A DNA stretch of 64,000 bases from Afipia sp. P52-10 (lineage in GTDB: Bacteria > Pseudomonadota > Alphaproteobacteria > Rhizobiales > Xanthobacteraceae), in NCBI RefSeq assembly GCF_000516555.1, contig NZ_AZSJ01000003.1:1979302-2043301 (forward strand), in the 5' to 3' direction. The notes below the pieces were generated by a model. That model searched no databases. It was given only the letters and a program-made list of their open reading frames with translations, and was not told the origin of the DNA. Below are positions 34,913 to 43,200 of this stretch, one piece after another (positions within the stretch are counted from its first letter, which is position 1; every line of letters starts with the position of its first letter). The translations under genes were made by a program, and so were the position numbers.

Positions 34913-35734
34913 TCAGAACCTGTAGTTCACGCCGGCCTTGACCGTGTGCAGCGTGGTCTTGACGTCGAGATTGGCGCCTGCGGAGAAGCCGTTGGCGGCG
35001 TCGTTGACGAGGGTGGATAGCAGCGCCTGTTTGCCGAGGTCGATATAGAGATACTCGGTCTTGAAGCTCCACTGCGGCGCCAGCGCATATTCGAGGCCCG
35101 CACCGGCTGTCCAGCCCCACTGGGTGTCGCTCACGGACACCGGCGCCGCCAAGGGCGCGAGCGGGCCGTTGCCAATGGCGCCGCTGACGCTGGCGAAGGA
35201 TTTGACGCTGCCGAAGGCGGCGCCGCCGGTGGCGTAGAGCAGGGCCCTGTCCCACGCGTAGCCGAGGCGGGCGCGTATCGTGCCGAACCATTCGATCTTG
35301 GTGCCGATGTCGAACTGAGCGTTGCCGGCCGGGGCGTTGTTCGCGATCAACGTGGCGTTGCCGGCGAACTTGCCCTCGATGCCGGACCCTTGGAAATCCG
35401 CCTCGAGGCCGAGCACGACATTGTTGTGGAACTGGTGATTGTATCCGATCTGGCCGCCGCCGAAGAAGCCGCTCGAGTTGACACTCATCGTGCCGTCGAG
35501 GCGCGATTCGAGGGCAGGGGCTTCGGCCTGGAGCTGGCGCTGGAACGCACTGAAGGGATAATCGAACTTATCGCCGCCGAAGCCGACATTGGCGCCGATG
35601 TAGAAGCCGGTCCATGTGAAGATCGGCGCAGCCACCACCGGCGGCGCCTTGACCGGATAGGGCATATCCGCTGCGAAAGCGGATGTCGCCGTCATGCCGA
35701 GTCCGCACATTATACCGTAGAGAAACGTTTTCAT
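34913..35734 (-). CDS. Omp25/Omp31-like outer membrane beta-barrel protein
   Basis: Small porin-like protein of 273 residues. A 22-residue signal (MKTFLYGIMCGLGMTATSAFA) is followed by the family linker DMPYPVKAPPVVAAPIFTWTGFYIGANVGFG. Then come alternating beta strands (GQIGYNHQFHNNVVLGLEADFQGS, ARLGYAWDRALLYATGGAAFG, WSFKTEYLYIDLG) and the terminal aromatic FNYRF-like VNYRF needed for outer-membrane insertion. Rhizobiales carry many such proteins. AAGG is 4-5 nt before the ATG. It is divergent from the AraC regulator gene across a region with two dyads. Confidence 0.9.
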   Translation of the reverse strand: MKTFLYGIMCGLGMTATSAFAADMPYPVKAPPVVAAPIFTWTGFYIGANVGFGGDKFDYPFSAFQRQLQAEAPALESRLDGTMSVNSSGFFGGGQIGYNHQFHNNVVLGLEADFQGSGIEGKFAGNATLIANNAPAGNAQFDIGTKIEWFGTIRARLGYAWDRALLYATGGAAFGSVKSFASVSGAIGNGPLAPLAAPVSVSDTQWGWTAGAGLEYALAPQWSFKTEYLYIDLGKQALLSTLVNDAANGFSAGANLDVKTTLHTVKAGVNYRF

Positions 35735-36067
35735 TGCCTTGCCCTCAAGCCCTGGAGCCGTTTGATGCTTGCCGCCGCAGCGGCCATGTGTCGGGGCTGT
35801 GAAGGTCTTCCGCGGCGAAACCATCGCGTGAGTGCAGCCCGGTATGCACCATGGCAGCGGTCCGGGGATGGGTCTTGCTCGCCAGCGCACCGGATTTGAG
35901 TGCAAGCGCACTCTGGCGACGACGCCAAAAATTGTTGCCGACTGGCAACATTGTCGGGTGACGGCTTGCGCGTTGCTTTGCCCCGGGGCGCCTGCGGCAG
36001 AGTTACGCATGGGGGACGTGAGCGGCTGCCGCTAGGATTTTATGTCCGATAAGCACCCTCCGCGCCC
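35735..36067. promoter_or_regulatory. Divergent regulatory region between porin and AraC genes with two dyads
   Basis: The 333 bp hold both divergent promoters and no gene. Two inverted repeats are visible: GAGTGC-AAGC-GCACTC (35898-35913) and TGTTGCC-GACT-GGCAACA (35933-35950). Their centres are 36 bp apart, both within 170 bp of the AraC start. Either could be an operator, possibly for the adjacent regulator, although AraC sites are usually direct repeats. Confidence 0.4.
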
Positions 36068-37033
36068 ATGCAGCAGACGTATTTCGATTCCAGAGAACTG
36101 GATCCTTCGCTGGAAAACGATCAGCGGTTTTCGTTGTGGTACGAAAACGTCGAGAGCCTGACCTGTTGCGTCGATATGACGAAGCTCGACGATCAGCCCT
36201 TTTCGGCCTTTCTTCACTGGGCCAGCTTCACCGACCTGCACGTCACCCGCTTCGGCGGCACCATCGGCCGGATCAGGCGATCGCACAGCGCGATCGCGCG
36301 CGGTCCCGACGACGACTTCTGCCTCGTGTTCCACCGGGGGCGTAGCGCGCTGTATGTGAATCACCACAAGCGGGAGGCGAGCGTCCGCTCCGGCGGCGTG
36401 TTCCTCGGCAACAACGGTGTCCCGGCCGACATGACCTCGGATGGGCCGTTTTCCTGGACGACGCTGACGGTCAGCCGGGACCGGCTGGTGTCGCTGGTCG
36501 GCCACGCGGATGAACTGATCGCCAGTCCGCTCGATCCGCAGCGCCCGGCCGTCGCTCACCTGCGGCGTTACATCGAGAGCGTGGTGCAGCTGTCGCGGAT
36601 GCCGCGCGATCCGCAACTCGACGAACATATCCGCACGACGCTGCTCGACCTCAGCGTGCTGGCGCTTGGCGCGCGGGGTGATACGGCGGAGCTTGCCGCG
36701 CGGCGTGGCCTGCGTGCATCGCGGACCCAGGAGATTGTCGCCGCGATCGACCGCGATTTCATGGACGCCGATTTCTCCGCCACCCAGGTTGCCAGGCGGC
36801 TCGGGCTCTCCACGCGCTACGTTCAGGACCTGCTGCAGGAGACGGGCGCAAGCTTCACCGAACGGCTGTTGGAGCGGCGGTTGCAGCACGCGCGGCGGCT
36901 GCTGACGAGCCCGGCGGGCGATCGGCTCAAGATCAGCGAAATCGCCCTGGCCTGCGGCTTCAACGAGGTTTCATATTTCAACCAGCGTTTCAGGCGCAGA
37001 TTCGGCGAAACCCCGACCCAGTGCCGGCGTTGA
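36068..37033 (+). CDS. AraC family transcriptional regulator
   Basis: Regulator of 321 residues. The C-terminal 100 residues contain the two helix-turn-helix units of the AraC family: DFSATQVARRLGLSTRYVQDLLQETGASFTE and ISEIALACGFNEVSYFNQRFRRRFGETP. The N-terminal part (FSLWYENVESLTCCVDM, DDFCLVFHRGRSALYVNHHKR, RSGGVFLGNNG) is the AraC_binding_2-type sensory domain. The effector is unknown. It is divergent from the porin gene, and may control it. A ribosome site is weak (CGCGCCC before ATG). Confidence 0.9.
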   Translation: MQQTYFDSRELDPSLENDQRFSLWYENVESLTCCVDMTKLDDQPFSAFLHWASFTDLHVTRFGGTIGRIRRSHSAIARGPDDDFCLVFHRGRSALYVNHHKREASVRSGGVFLGNNGVPADMTSDGPFSWTTLTVSRDRLVSLVGHADELIASPLDPQRPAVAHLRRYIESVVQLSRMPRDPQLDEHIRTTLLDLSVLALGARGDTAELAARRGLRASRTQEIVAAIDRDFMDADFSATQVARRLGLSTRYVQDLLQETGASFTERLLERRLQHARRLLTSPAGDRLKISEIALACGFNEVSYFNQRFRRRFGETPTQCRR

Positions 37034-37087
37034 GGGGATGCGCAGGGGTAGCGAGCCTGGCTTTCCCCTGCTATGAAACGGCGATCC

Positions 37088-37164
<77 letters not shown>

Positions 37165-37553
37165 TCATAGGTGCCGCGCTTGATGGGCGTCACGCTTGAT
37201 GGGCATTGGCTTGGCGCCACGACCGCGGCGGCCTCCGGCTCTGATTTGCAAGTCGCTCTGATTGCAAGCTCTCTCCGATTCACGAGCCGGCTTTGATTTC
37301 CAGTCGGCGTTCCATTGGCCGTCAACGCGGTTTTGCACAGAAATCCCGGCTGCTCGACCGACTGAGAGCGTTGGCAAGCCGGCGTGCCGATCAGCGGATG
37401 AGGTTGTGGTGCCGACCGGCTGTCGATGACCCCTCCGTCATGAGGGAAGGTTCTGATGCGCACTTGCAGTTGCGCCGTCTGCCGGCGTCGACGACAATCG
37501 AGGCGATCGAGGGAATTGAACCTGATCCAAAGAACTTGCCAAGGGGGGCTTCG
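37165..37553 (+). other. Intergenic region after tRNA-Arg with a short direct repeat
   Basis: The 389 bp between the tRNA and the next Bug gene show no credible gene. Two copies of CGCTTGATGGGC lie 16 bp apart at 37177-37188 and 37193-37204. No integrase or duplicate of the tRNA 3' end is visible, so there is no evidence of an island here. Confidence 0.4.
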
Positions 37554-38522
37554 ATGCGTCAGGTCATCATCGGGCTGGCGATGGTTGCGGCGGCAGGCAT
37601 GCTGTCCGATGCCCACGCGCAGCAGGTTTTTCCGACCAAGCCGATTCAGATCATTCTTCCCTATCCCGCCGGCGGCATCGTCGACAACATCACCCGCGTC
37701 GTCACAAATAAGCTGTCTGCGATCTGGAAGCAGCCCATTATCGTCGAACCGAAGCCCGGCGCGAACGGCAACATCGCCTGGGATCAGGCGATGCGCAGCA
37801 AGGCCGACGGCTATACGTGGAGCTTCTTCGGTCCCGCGGTGATCGCCAATCCGCGAATCCAGGAGGGCGTGACATTCAGCGAGAAGGACTTTGTCGCGAT
37901 CGGCGGCATGGTGTGGGTGCCTTGGGTGCTGGTGGTTCACCCGAGCGTGCCTGTGGGCACGTTGAAAGAATTCGTCGACTACGTGCGCGCCAATCCGGGG
38001 CGGTTGAACGTGGCGAATGGCGGCACGGGATCGTCCGGCCATCTCAACACCGCGATTTTCCTCAATACCACGAAGCTGGATATGGTGGAGATCCAGTATC
38101 GCGGACAGCCTCCGGCGCTGCTTGATCTGGTGGCGGGGCGGGTGCAGTTCGCGTTGGCTTCGCCGAGTCTCGTGCTGCAGTACATCCAGTCCGGACAATT
38201 GAAGCCGTTGGGTGTGGTCGCGAGAAGCAGGCTGGCTCAGCTTCCCGATGTGCCGACGATGTCCGAAGTCGGTTATCCGGAAGCCAATGTCGTGGCCTGG
38301 TATGGCTTGTGCGCGCCGAAGGATACGCCTGCAACGATCGTCGAGACGATCGTCAGCGGTGTCAATGAAGCCTTGAAGGATCCGGCCGTTCGAACCGCCC
38401 TGGAAGGCCAGGTCACGCAGGTAATGGATCCGATGACGCCTGCCGAGCTTCAGGCGCTGGTCGCCTCCGATACCGAGAAGTACGGAAAGATCATCAAGGA
38501 CGCGAACATCAAGATTCAATAG
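37554..38522 (+). CDS. Bug family TTT substrate-binding protein
   Basis: Periplasmic Bug/TctC protein of 322 residues. Signal peptide MRQVIIGLAMVAAAGMLSDAHA, then VFPTKPIQIILPYPAGGIVDNITRVV, KPGANGNIAWDQAM, and RLNVANGGTGSSGHLNTAIF in the ligand loop. ATG 37554 follows AAGGGGGG by 7 nt. The open frame continues 87 codons upstream, but only low-quality sequence is encoded there, so that start is rejected. Tandem with another Bug gene 231 bp downstream, no membrane partner. Ligand unknown. Confidence 0.87.
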   Translation: MRQVIIGLAMVAAAGMLSDAHAQQVFPTKPIQIILPYPAGGIVDNITRVVTNKLSAIWKQPIIVEPKPGANGNIAWDQAMRSKADGYTWSFFGPAVIANPRIQEGVTFSEKDFVAIGGMVWVPWVLVVHPSVPVGTLKEFVDYVRANPGRLNVANGGTGSSGHLNTAIFLNTTKLDMVEIQYRGQPPALLDLVAGRVQFALASPSLVLQYIQSGQLKPLGVVARSRLAQLPDVPTMSEVGYPEANVVAWYGLCAPKDTPATIVETIVSGVNEALKDPAVRTALEGQVTQVMDPMTPAELQALVASDTEKYGKIIKDANIKIQ

Positions 38523-38753
38523 TCGATCGCAGCTGCAGCGCCCTGCCGCTGACCGCCGAAGCAGCCGGTTTGTCTGCAACCAGTCGTGGGTGAGTTTGCG
38601 GGCCTCCGCGCGTGTCGCTCCGCTGCCAGAGGCGAGAGCGGCCCGCACGTTATGGTGGCCGCGGCCTTCTAACGCAGCGCGCCATGTTGACAGTGCTGCT
38701 GCGGCAAGCGGACAATTTTGCTCACAGAATAAATAATGTGTTGGGAGGAAGTT

Positions 38754-39743
38754 GTGACAAACCGTAAACGATTCTGGCCGGGGGCTGTGGCTCTCATCCT
38801 TGCGGCTGGCGCGAGTGTTCTGACGGCGCCTGCGGCGCAGAGCAACGATTATCCAACGCGGCCGGTCACGCTGATCATTCCCTGGCCGGCGGGCGGCGCG
38901 ACCGACATCGCCATGCGCGCCATTGCCGAAGCCGCCTCCAAGCACCTTGGCCAGCCGATCGTGATCGAGAACAAGGCGGGCGGCAGCGGCACGGTCGGCC
39001 CCGCCACCATGGCGGCATCGGCCAAGCCGGATGGCTACACCATTTCGCAAGCGCCGATCACGCTGTTCAGGCTGCCCTTGATGCAGCAGACGACATGGGA
39101 TGCGGAGAAGGATTTCACCTATATCGTCCATCTCACCGGCTATACGTTCGGCGTCACCGCCAATGCCGACTCGCCGTTCAAGACATGGCAGGACGTGGTC
39201 GATTATGCCAAGGCCAATCCCGGCAAGGTAACGTATGCGACGCCCGGAGCGGCAACATCGTTGCATATCGGCATGGAGCAGATCGCCGCGAAAGCCGGTA
39301 TCAAGCTCACCCAGGTTCCTTTCAAGGGCAACGCCGAGTCCAATGCGGCGGTGCTGGGCAAGCATACGATGCTGCAAGCGGACGGCACCGGCTGGAGGCC
39401 GCTGGTCGATTCCGGTAAGCTGCGTCTGCTAATGATCTGGACTGCGCAACGGTCGAAGAACTGGCCCGACGTGCCGACGATGAAGGAGCTCGGATATCCG
39501 TTTGTGTTCGATTCGCCGTTCGGCATCGCGGGCCCGAAGGGCATGGACCCGAAGGTCGTTGCGGTCCTGCACGACGCTTTCAAGAAGGCGATCGAGGAGC
39601 CGAGCCTGATCGAGACGCTGGCGAAGTACGATATGGTCGCCAACTATAAGAGCACCAAGGACTACAGGGCGTTCGTGACCGAGGTGATCGAGTCCGAGCG
39701 GAAGGTCGTCGAGAGTCTCGGATTGGGCAAGAAGACGAACTGA
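38754..39743 (+). CDS. Bug family TTT substrate-binding protein
   Basis: Second tandem Bug/TctC protein, 329 residues. A basic n-region (TNRKRFW) and hydrophobic core ALILAAGASVLTAPAAQS lead into YPTRPVTLIIPWPAGGATDIAMRAIAE and KAGGSGTVGPATMAA. It starts at GTG 38754, ideally spaced after GGGAGGAAGTT; an ATG six codons upstream overlaps that ribosome site. It is more diverged from its neighbour than a recent duplication would be. It is followed by a LysR gene on the same strand, which may regulate it. Confidence 0.86.
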   Translation: MTNRKRFWPGAVALILAAGASVLTAPAAQSNDYPTRPVTLIIPWPAGGATDIAMRAIAEAASKHLGQPIVIENKAGGSGTVGPATMAASAKPDGYTISQAPITLFRLPLMQQTTWDAEKDFTYIVHLTGYTFGVTANADSPFKTWQDVVDYAKANPGKVTYATPGAATSLHIGMEQIAAKAGIKLTQVPFKGNAESNAAVLGKHTMLQADGTGWRPLVDSGKLRLLMIWTAQRSKNWPDVPTMKELGYPFVFDSPFGIAGPKGMDPKVVAVLHDAFKKAIEEPSLIETLAKYDMVANYKSTKDYRAFVTEVIESERKVVESLGLGKKTN

Positions 39744-40166
39744 GACCGGCGAACGAAGGTCCGCAAGTCCGAACGCGCCCAAAGGCCTATCGCGTTTGCC
39801 GCCATTCGGCGGGGCGCGATGTCTTCGTGTGCAACGGGCCGGGTTCGACTTTTCTCCAGGTGATGCGTGCCGATTGCGATCACCGCCTGTCACCGTGCGC
39901 GGAGGCCGGCGGCGATTGCGCGCCGATACTCCGGTGATTGGCGACGGCTGGCGCAGGTGAGAGGGGCTGATACTCCGGCGGCTGGTTTGCGCATTCTGCA
40001 AACATCATGGGCAATCGCTGCGATGATAGGCGGCTTGTGCCCAGAGTTTCACCGCTGACACCGGAATCCGCGATTCGCGTTGGGCCGCGCCCGCTTAATA
40101 TCCGGTCCATCGACGCTGCGTCGGAGCAGGCGGCGCGGCGGCGATGAAAGCGTCGAAGAGACCGGT
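39744..40166 (+). other. Intergenic region between Bug and LysR genes
   Basis: The 423 bp hold no convincing gene. A small CCGCC-ATTC-GGCGG hairpin follows the Bug gene and could be a weak terminator. GATACTCCGG occurs twice, at 39925-39934 and 39969-39978, 44 bp apart and about 190 bp before the LysR start, so it might be a binding site. Confidence 0.35.
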
Positions 40167-41096
40167 ATGAGCGATCGTCACCAGCGTTCCGAGAATGGAC
40201 ACCTGTTTGCCCGCAATCTCGATTGGAATCTGCTGAAGCTGTTCCATGAGATCGTCCAGTCAGGTGGTATTTCCGCGACGGCGCGCGCCTTGAACAAGCA
40301 GCAGCCGAGTATCAGCGCCGGATTGAAGCGGCTGGAGGATCACCTGGGTTTGCCGCTGTGCGAGCGGACATCGCGTGGCATCGTGCTCAATGCGGCGGGC
40401 CGGGCGTTGTTCTCGACCTGCGAGGATCTGTTTGGTGCGGTGCGCCGGTTACCGCCGGAGATGGCGAAGGCAGCCGGAGCGCTGGCGGGGGTGATCTCGG
40501 TGCGGATGATCTCGGACCTCGTATCGCCGGACCTCGATGCGGCCACCATCGCTTTCCATCGGCGCCATCCGGGTGTCGAGATCAGGTTGGACATCGCTCC
40601 CTGGCGAACGGTGGTGGCGGCCGTCGCGGCTGGCGATGTCGATATCGGGATCGCCTGCGACAGCGCGCCGAACCCCGCGCTGCATTACGAGCCGCTGATG
40701 GTGGAGGTGCAGCAGCTGTATTGCGGCCCGGCGCATCCGCTGTTCGGCAAGCCGCCCTCGCATCCGCGTGAGTTTGTCGATCAGGCCTTCGTGTTGACAG
40801 GTCAGGACGAGCCCGCGGAGCTGGAAGGTTTCCGCCGCCGTTTCGACCTCGGCCGACGTGTCGGCGGCTCGGCGGAAACGCTCCACGAGGTCAGGCGGTT
40901 GATCCATCTCGGGATCGGCATCGGGTTTCTCCCGACCGTCGTTGCCGGCACCGGCAGCGAGCTATGGCCGCTGCTGCCGCCGGACCTGCTGCCGACCTAT
41001 CATGTCTATCTGATCACCTCCGCGCCGGAACGATTGAATGCGCCGGCCCGCGCGCTGCTGGACATGATCGCCGCCCACGCGAAATCGCAGAGTTAG
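40167..41096 (+). CDS. LysR family transcriptional regulator
   Basis: Regulator of 309 residues. N-terminal winged helix: LDWNLLKLFHEIVQSGGISATARALNKQQPSISAGLKRLEDHLGLPLCERTSRG. The C-terminal half has the LysR substrate domain (ISVRMISDLVSPDLDAATIAFHRRHPGVEI, DIGIACDSAPNPALHYEPL). It starts at MSDRHQ (40167); the earlier frame lacks any ribosome site. It lies directly upstream of, and in the same direction as, the Hri1-like/binding-protein/oxygenase cluster, 115 bp away. LysR regulators are more often divergent from targets. Target inferred. Confidence 0.9.
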   Translation: MSDRHQRSENGHLFARNLDWNLLKLFHEIVQSGGISATARALNKQQPSISAGLKRLEDHLGLPLCERTSRGIVLNAAGRALFSTCEDLFGAVRRLPPEMAKAAGALAGVISVRMISDLVSPDLDAATIAFHRRHPGVEIRLDIAPWRTVVAAVAAGDVDIGIACDSAPNPALHYEPLMVEVQQLYCGPAHPLFGKPPSHPREFVDQAFVLTGQDEPAELEGFRRRFDLGRRVGGSAETLHEVRRLIHLGIGIGFLPTVVAGTGSELWPLLPPDLLPTYHVYLITSAPERLNAPARALLDMIAAHAKSQS

Positions 41097-41100
41097 CGCC

Positions 41101-41138
41101 GCGCGTCCGGACGCGCCCATAGACCAGGACTATGGGCG
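41101..41138 (+). promoter_or_regulatory. Palindrome and hairpin between LysR gene and the next operon
   Basis: GCGCGTCCGGACGCGC (41101-41116) is a perfect 16-bp palindrome starting 4 bp past the LysR stop. Overlapping it, CGCCCATAG (41114-41122) pairs with CTATGGGCG (41130-41138) across 7 nt. There is no T run. It could terminate lysR, attenuate read-through, or be a site for the regulator itself. Confidence 0.5.
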
Positions 41139-41211
41139 GCATTGTCAGACAGCGGCTTCCGCCCGCCGGCGTCCCCGCTCATGGTCTTGGACGCATGGAG
41201 TGGCGTGGACG

Positions 41212-42015
41212 ATGCTGACGGTAAGCGATTTGCAGGGGCTCTGGGGGCGATCGTTGATCGTGTGGCCGGATGGTCGCCGCGACGAGGCGACGTACGTGTC
41301 CTGGCTGCAGGGGCCGACTTATTACATCGACCTGCGGTCTCCATCGCCGCGGCCGGGGTTTATCGGGACGACGTGCCTCGACGATCTCAGCCGCGAGCAG
41401 ATCATCTGGCTCGCCACGCAGGAAGGCTTTGCCGGTCGCCTGCGGTTCGATGGCGAATTCTTCGAGTGGCAGCGGATCATCGATTTTCAGCCGAAGGCGA
41501 TCTACTCGGATTGCGGCCGGTTATGGATCGAAGCCGGCATGATGATCGAGGAGGGGCGTGACATCCCCTACATCGAACACTGGCGTCGCCATGCTCAGGT
41601 GACGCCGCAGCCCTGCTGGGCCACCCGCCTTCGTGATCGCCAGTCCGGTTGCGATGGCTTCGTCGTCCGCGTCGGTTCGGCCTTCATGTATGCCCGCGGT
41701 CGAACGTTTGCCCCGCCGGCCGGGCACACGCTGTCCGAATGTGTGGCGGGAGCAGGCTCGTTGCGAGAGGCGCGGGTGCTGGTCGATTGCGAGGTCTCGA
41801 TCGGGCGCGTCGATGAATCCGGTTGGATCGTGGAGCGATCGAGCCTGCCGTTTCGCGAGGGAAGCCGCCTCGGCCTTGAAATCAGCGCAAACGGTGCGAA
41901 GGCGAGCAGCACAGACGTCACCGCGTCGGGTGTGTCGTGCATGCGGGACTGGGACGTGATCGAAAGCGAGGGCGACATCGCGTTGATCAACGCGGAAGCC
42001 GCCACGATGCCGTGA
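41212..42015 (+). CDS. Uncharacterised Hri1-like protein
   Basis: Soluble protein of 267 residues that I do not assign with confidence. Segments LQGLWGRSLIVWPDGRRDEATYVSWLQGPTYYIDLR (near the start), EWQRIIDFQPKAIYSDCGRL and MMIEEGRDIPYIEHWRRH, plus a closing RDWDVIESEGD, resemble the lipocalin-like Hri1 family known from yeast (W-x-x-D...VY, acidic loop plus E-x-W, then W-x-V-I-E). No catalytic motif, signal peptide or membrane segment. ATG 41212 chosen; GTG 41200 is in frame. It is 52 bp before the binding-protein gene and likely in one operon with it and the oxygenase. Confidence 0.5.
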   Translation: MLTVSDLQGLWGRSLIVWPDGRRDEATYVSWLQGPTYYIDLRSPSPRPGFIGTTCLDDLSREQIIWLATQEGFAGRLRFDGEFFEWQRIIDFQPKAIYSDCGRLWIEAGMMIEEGRDIPYIEHWRRHAQVTPQPCWATRLRDRQSGCDGFVVRVGSAFMYARGRTFAPPAGHTLSECVAGAGSLREARVLVDCEVSIGRVDESGWIVERSSLPFREGSRLGLEISANGAKASSTDVTASGVSCMRDWDVIESEGDIALINAEAATMP

Positions 42016-42067
42016 GGAGGCGAACCGAGGTGAGATGTCTCTCAAACCAAGGTCATTGGAGATCGCG

Positions 42068-43165
42068 ATGATTCAGACAGTGTCGAATCGAATTGCAGTG
42101 TCGAAGCGGACTGCATTGCGTCTTGCCGCGTTGCTTCTCACGGGATTGCTCGTGGCGTCGGCGACGCCGGCGGCGGCCGCCCCGCGCAACAGCTTCAAGC
42201 TCGCCTGGTCGATCTATACCGGCTACATGCCTTGGGCCTATGCCGAGCAGTCCGGCATCCTCAAGAAATGGGCCGACAAGTATCGCATCAAGATCGAGCT
42301 CGTTCAGGTCAACGACTATATCGAATCGATCAATCAATACACCGCCGGTCAGTTCGACGCGGTGACCGCGACGACGATGGATGCCTTCACCATTCCGGCG
42401 GTTGGCGGTGTCGATACGACCGTTCTGATCCTGGGCGATTACTCGAACGGAAACGATGCCATCGTCCTGAAGGGGAAGGGCAAGACCCTCAAGGACCTGA
42501 AGGGCGCGACCGTCAATCTGGTCCAGTACTCGGTGTCGCATTACATGCTCGACCGCGCCCTCAGCATCGCTGGACTGGCGCCGTCCGACGTCAAGGTGCA
42601 GAACATTTCGGATGCGGACTTCCTGGCCGCCTTCAAGACGCCGGATGTCAAGGCCGTTGCAGCCTGGAATCCGGCGCTGGCGCAGATCGAAGAGCTGCCT
42701 GACATCAGCATCGTCTTCCAGTCGACGCAGATTCCCGGCGAGCTTCTCGATATCGCGGTGGCGAACACGGCGGTCCTGCGGGAGAATCCGGATTTCGGGA
42801 AGGCTATGGTCGGCGCTTGGTTCGAGGCATTGGCGGCGATGCGTTCGGAGAATTCCGCCGCCCGGAAGTTCATGGCGAGCGCTTCCGGCACAACCCTCGA
42901 AAACTTCGACGCTCAGGTGAAGACGACGCGCTTCTATGCCGATCCCGGTGAAGCCGCAGCCTTCATGAGGACGGCGGAGATGGCCGCCAACATGGATCGC
43001 GTCCGGACCTTCTGCTTCGAGCAGAAGCTGATGGGCGCCAGCGCGACATCGAAGGATGCGATCGGTATCGAACTCACGGGGAAGACGATCCTCGGCGATC
43101 CGGCCAACGTCAAACTTCGGCTCGATGACAGTTACATGCAGCTTGCTGCCGACGGAAAGCTCTGA
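42068..43165 (+). CDS. Orphan ABC transporter binding protein, urea-carboxylase-region type (TIGR03427-like)
   Basis: Periplasmic binding protein of 365 residues. Signal sequence rich in Ala/Leu (RLAALLLTGLLVASATPAAAA) precedes FKLAWSIYTGYMPWAYAEQSGILKKWADKY, NDYIESINQYTAGQFDAVTATTMDAFTIPAVGGVDTT, ILGDYSNGNDAIVLKG. These match the NitT/TauT-like proteins found beside urea carboxylase genes (TIGR03427), several of which serve guanidine. GGAG 6 nt before the ATG. No permease or ATPase genes adjoin; a 2OG oxygenase follows 35 bp later. The ligand is therefore a guess: urea, guanidine or a relative. Confidence 0.75.
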   Translation: MIQTVSNRIAVSKRTALRLAALLLTGLLVASATPAAAAPRNSFKLAWSIYTGYMPWAYAEQSGILKKWADKYRIKIELVQVNDYIESINQYTAGQFDAVTATTMDAFTIPAVGGVDTTVLILGDYSNGNDAIVLKGKGKTLKDLKGATVNLVQYSVSHYMLDRALSIAGLAPSDVKVQNISDADFLAAFKTPDVKAVAAWNPALAQIEELPDISIVFQSTQIPGELLDIAVANTAVLRENPDFGKAMVGAWFEALAAMRSENSAARKFMASASGTTLENFDAQVKTTRFYADPGEAAAFMRTAEMAANMDRVRTFCFEQKLMGASATSKDAIGIELTGKTILGDPANVKLRLDDSYMQLAADGKL

Positions 43166-43200
43166 CGCGTGCGCTGCGAAATCCAGAGGAGACCACATTG

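Noticed and set aside
36068-36889. Minus-strand frame (36032-36889) opposite the AraC gene
   Set aside because: It covers the AraC gene in antisense, has no ribosome site, and the AraC helix-turn-helix motifs on the plus strand are clear.
37165-37553. Possible genomic-island attachment site at tRNA-Arg
   Set aside because: No integrase, no repeat of the tRNA 3' end, and no change of gene type or composition; the two CGCTTGATGGGC copies do not match the tRNA.
42016-42067. Guanidine riboswitch before the urea/guanidine-type binding protein
   Set aside because: Only 52 bp between genes, and I see neither the ykkC core nor paired ACGR-loop hairpins here or in 41097-41211.
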